A stretch of 23,823 bases of DNA, from NCBI GenBank assembly GCA_937907205.1, contig CALESE010000006.1, forward strand, positions 1 through 23,823, read 5' to 3'. Position 1 is the stretch's first letter; every line of letters starts with the position of its first letter. Position numbers and translations under genes: made by a program. This stretch comes from an uncultured Romboutsia sp. GTDB taxonomy: Bacteria > Bacillota > Clostridia > Peptostreptococcales > Peptostreptococcaceae. The notes below the pieces were generated by a model. The model worked only from the letters and a program-made list of their open reading frames with translations. It was not told where the DNA came from and did no database searches. Positions 22,000 through 23,823 of this stretch are shown here, one piece after another.

Positions 22000-23487
22000 T
22001 TGAATTTAGATGATATAACTTTAGATAAATTAAATGATATAACTTTAGCAGAATTAAAAGATATAGCTAAAGAATTAGAAATAAAATCAATAAGCAAATA
22101 TAAAAAAAGTGAATTAATTGATATTATAAGTGAAAACTATAATAATAAATTAAAAAAAGATGAAGATAAAAATGTAGACTCTGTAGAAGTTAGACAAGTA
22201 GAAAATATCTCGTATGTTAAACCTTATGATAAAAAAATTTCAGATAATAAAAATCAAAAAAATGTAGATAGCAGAAATCAAAGTATAGACAATAGAAATT
22301 TAAGAAACAATACGAATAAAAATAATTATGCTCCTAAGATAGTAGATGAATCTAAAATAGTAGATGAATTTAATACATCTAAAGACGATGAAGTAATCGG
22401 AGTTCTTGAGATATTACCAGATGGATTTGGATTCTTAAGAGGATCAAACTATTTATCTACAGAAGGCGATGTTTATGTGTCTCCATCTCAAATAAGAAGA
22501 TTTAATATGAAAACAGGAGATAAAGTAAAGGGAATAACTAGACATCCTAAAACAGGAGAAAAGTTTAGAGCGCTTTTATATGTACAAAAGATAAATGATG
22601 AAAATCCTGACACAGCAATAAAGAGAAGAGCTTTTGAAACATTAACACCTATATATCCTGAAGAAAGATTAAGCTTAGAAAGAAATCAAAATGATATATC
22701 TACAAGACTTATAGATTTAATATCTCCAGTAGGTAAAGGTCAAAGAGGTCTTATAGTAGCTCCACCTAAAGCAGGTAAAACAAGTTTACTTAAAAATGTA
22801 GCAAATAGCATAGCTAAAAATCATCCAGATGTAGAACTGATAGTTCTTCTTATAGATGAAAGACCAGAAGAAGTTACTGATATGAGAGAGTCTATAAATG
22901 GAGATGTAATATATTCTACATTTGATCAAGTATCAAGTCATCATGTTAAAGTAGCGGAGATGGTTTTAAATAGAGCTCAAAGACTTGTTGAACATGGAAA
23001 AGACGTTGTTATATTATTAGATAGTATAACAAGACTTGCAAGAGCTTACAATCTAACAATATCTCCAACAGGAAGAACTTTATCAGGAGGACTTGACCCA
23101 GGAGCTTTACATGGACCTAAGAAGTTTTTTGGTGCAGCTAGAAATATAAGACAAGGTGGATCTTTAACTATACTTGCAACTGCACTAGTTGAAACTGGAT
23201 CTAGAATGGATGATGTAATATTTGAAGAGTTCAAAGGTACAGGGAACATGGAACTTAGTTTAGATAGAAAATTAGCTGAAAAGAGAATATTCCCAGCTGT
23301 TGATATCTATAAGTCAGGAACTAGAAGAGAAGACTTATTACTTTCTGACGAAGAAAAGGCAGCTTTATGGAGATTAAGAAGGGAAATGAGTAATAATTCT
23401 GTATTAGAAGTTACTGATAAAGTAATAGAACTTCTAAAAAGAACTAAGAATAATGAAGAGTTTATAAAATCAATAAAAGCACTATAA
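22000..23487 (+). CDS. rho: Transcription termination factor Rho with an Asn-rich insertion
   Basis: Hexameric RNA-dependent ATPase that terminates transcription. The 495-residue product has an N-terminal helical Rho-N domain (ITLAELKDIAKELEIK). A hydrophilic Asn/Lys/Asp-rich insertion occupies about 50-130. The cold-shock-like RNA-binding domain follows (VLEILPDGFGFLRG). The ATPase core has Walker A APPKAGKT (254-261), LLIDERPEEVTDM, LLDSITRLARAYN and the GGLDPGALHGPKKFFGAARN Q/R-loop region. The start is taken as TTG 22000, because GAGGAGG (21987-21993) lies 6 nt before it; an ATG at 21985 would overlap that site. An adjacent short duplication (GATATAACTTTA twice near 22012-22048) gives the repeat DITLDKLNDITLAELKDI. 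rpmE follows with its own promoter. Confidence 0.96.
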   Translation: MNLDDITLDKLNDITLAELKDIAKELEIKSISKYKKSELIDIISENYNNKLKKDEDKNVDSVEVRQVENISYVKPYDKKISDNKNQKNVDSRNQSIDNRNLRNNTNKNNYAPKIVDESKIVDEFNTSKDDEVIGVLEILPDGFGFLRGSNYLSTEGDVYVSPSQIRRFNMKTGDKVKGITRHPKTGEKFRALLYVQKINDENPDTAIKRRAFETLTPIYPEERLSLERNQNDISTRLIDLISPVGKGQRGLIVAPPKAGKTSLLKNVANSIAKNHPDVELIVLLIDERPEEVTDMRESINGDVIYSTFDQVSSHHVKVAEMVLNRAQRLVEHGKDVVILLDSITRLARAYNLTISPTGRTLSGGLDPGALHGPKKFFGAARNIRQGGSLTILATALVETGSRMDDVIFEEFKGTGNMELSLDRKLAEKRIFPAVDIYKSGTRREDLLLSDEEKAALWRLRREMSNNSVLEVTDKVIELLKRTKNNEEFIKSIKAL

Positions 23488-23505
23488 TTGTAATACAAAA
23501 ACTGC

Positions 23506-23534
23506 TTGTACCTATAAAAAACTTGTGTTATAAT
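23506..23534 (+). promoter_or_regulatory. Sigma-A promoter of rpmE
   Basis: TTGTAC (23506-23511), 17-nt spacer, TATAAT (23529-23534) with the extended -10 TGT directly in front (23526-23528). Expected transcription start about 23541, giving a leader of roughly 65 nt before rpmE. Confidence 0.75.
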
Positions 23535-23605
23535 GGTGTAGTTGATAATGCAAAACGAAAAATTAATATAGTTAATTTATAAAATAATGAGAAGAGGTGA
23601 CTAGA

Positions 23606-23806
23606 ATGCAAAAAGATATACAACCAAAATACGAAGCTATAAAAGTAAGTTGTGCTTGTGGGAACATTTTTGAAGCTGGATCTGTTAAAGATGAAATAAA
23701 GGTAGAAATATGTTCTGAATGCCATCCTTTCTATACTGGAAAGCAAAAGAATATAGAAGCTGGTGGAAGAATAGACAAGTTCAAGAAGAGATTCAAAATG
23801 GACTAA
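23606..23806 (+). CDS. rpmE: 50S ribosomal protein L31, zinc-binding type
   Basis: Large-subunit protein of 66 residues that bridges the subunits and holds one zinc ion. The zinc ligands are present: C16 and C18 (CAC) and C36 and C39 (CSEC), making this the C+ paralogue rather than the zinc-independent one. HPFYTGKQ and the basic C-terminal KFKKRF are typical of L31. ATG 23606 has AGAGGTGA 5 nt upstream; a GTG at 23597 overlaps that site. The gene ends 17 bases before the window edge; nothing further is recognisable. Confidence 0.97.
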   Translation: MQKDIQPKYEAIKVSCACGNIFEAGSVKDEIKVEICSECHPFYTGKQKNIEAGGRIDKFKKRFKMD

Positions 23807-23823
23807 TTTTTATAAAAGATGGA

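Noticed and set aside
22012..22048. Rho N-terminal duplication as a functional repeat domain
   Set aside because: Only one short DNA repeat (GATATAACTTTA) occurs twice; this is more likely slippage than a domain duplication.
349..23746. Minus-strand open frames within genes, for example opposite mfd, prsA, ppx and rho
   Set aside because: They lie opposite well-supported genes, lack ribosome binding sites and show no recognisable domains; they arise from the low-GC codon pattern.
1..23823. CRISPR array, transposase, integrase, phage genes, tRNA or rRNA
   Set aside because: I found no regularly spaced repeats, no mobile-element proteins and no G/C-rich structured RNA segment; the region is a conserved chromosomal block.

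Overview
The window is a low-GC, A/T-rich Firmicute chromosome segment. Gene content and order point to an endospore-forming clostridium of the Peptostreptococcaceae (Clostridioides/Romboutsia/Paeniclostridium type). Three things support this: type IV pilus genes pilT and two prepilin peptidases next to pth; the conserved sporulation and division block pth-mfd-(prsA)-spoVT-spoVB-like-mazG-(hup)-rqcP-yabP-yabQ-divIC-(ppx)-spoIIE; and glpX-rho-rpmE. All supported genes are on the + strand. The genus is an inference; no rRNA or other phylogenetic marker is present.

Layout. 1-63 is the tail of an unidentified membrane protein, closed by a very long nested hairpin. 434-3121 holds pilus retraction and prepilin processing genes (pilT, long pilD, short pilD). 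3135-8130 holds pth, mfd and the lipoprotein foldase prsA, ending in a terminator. 8228-12044 holds spoVT, a SpoVB/YabM-type flippase, and the methylase-MazG fusion gene, which carries an apparent 1-nt frameshift in an A9 run. 12113-13817 holds hup, rqcP, yabP, yabQ and divIC. 13974-17354 holds ppx/gppA and spoIIE, the latter behind a Spo0A-type promoter candidate. 17355-17791 is a gene-free, extremely A/T-rich stretch with DnaA-box-like motifs and inverted repeats. It ends in a hairpin overlapping the start of a signal-peptide-bearing oligoendopeptidase F gene. 19776-20417 is a decayed galU, followed by an intact 37-residue membrane ORF. 20749-23806 holds glpX, rho with an Asn-rich insertion, and rpmE with a strong sigma-A promoter.

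How the genes fit together. The middle of the window is the Bacillus-type spoVC(pth)-to-spoIIE region. It joins translation rescue (Pth, RqcP), transcription-coupled repair (Mfd), nucleotide housekeeping (MazG), division (DivIC) and spore development (SpoVT, SpoVB-like, YabP, YabQ, SpoIIE). Compared with Bacillus subtilis, fin (yabK) is missing between pth and mfd and yabR is missing before spoIIE, while prsA, hup and ppx have been added.

I see no phage, CRISPR array, transposase or clearly new multi-gene system. The best leads are regulatory or degenerative: the mazG frameshift, the DnaA-motif/dyad-rich intergenic stretch, the hairpin over the pepF ribosome binding site, the galU remnant with its attached mini-protein, and the Asn-rich Rho insertion.
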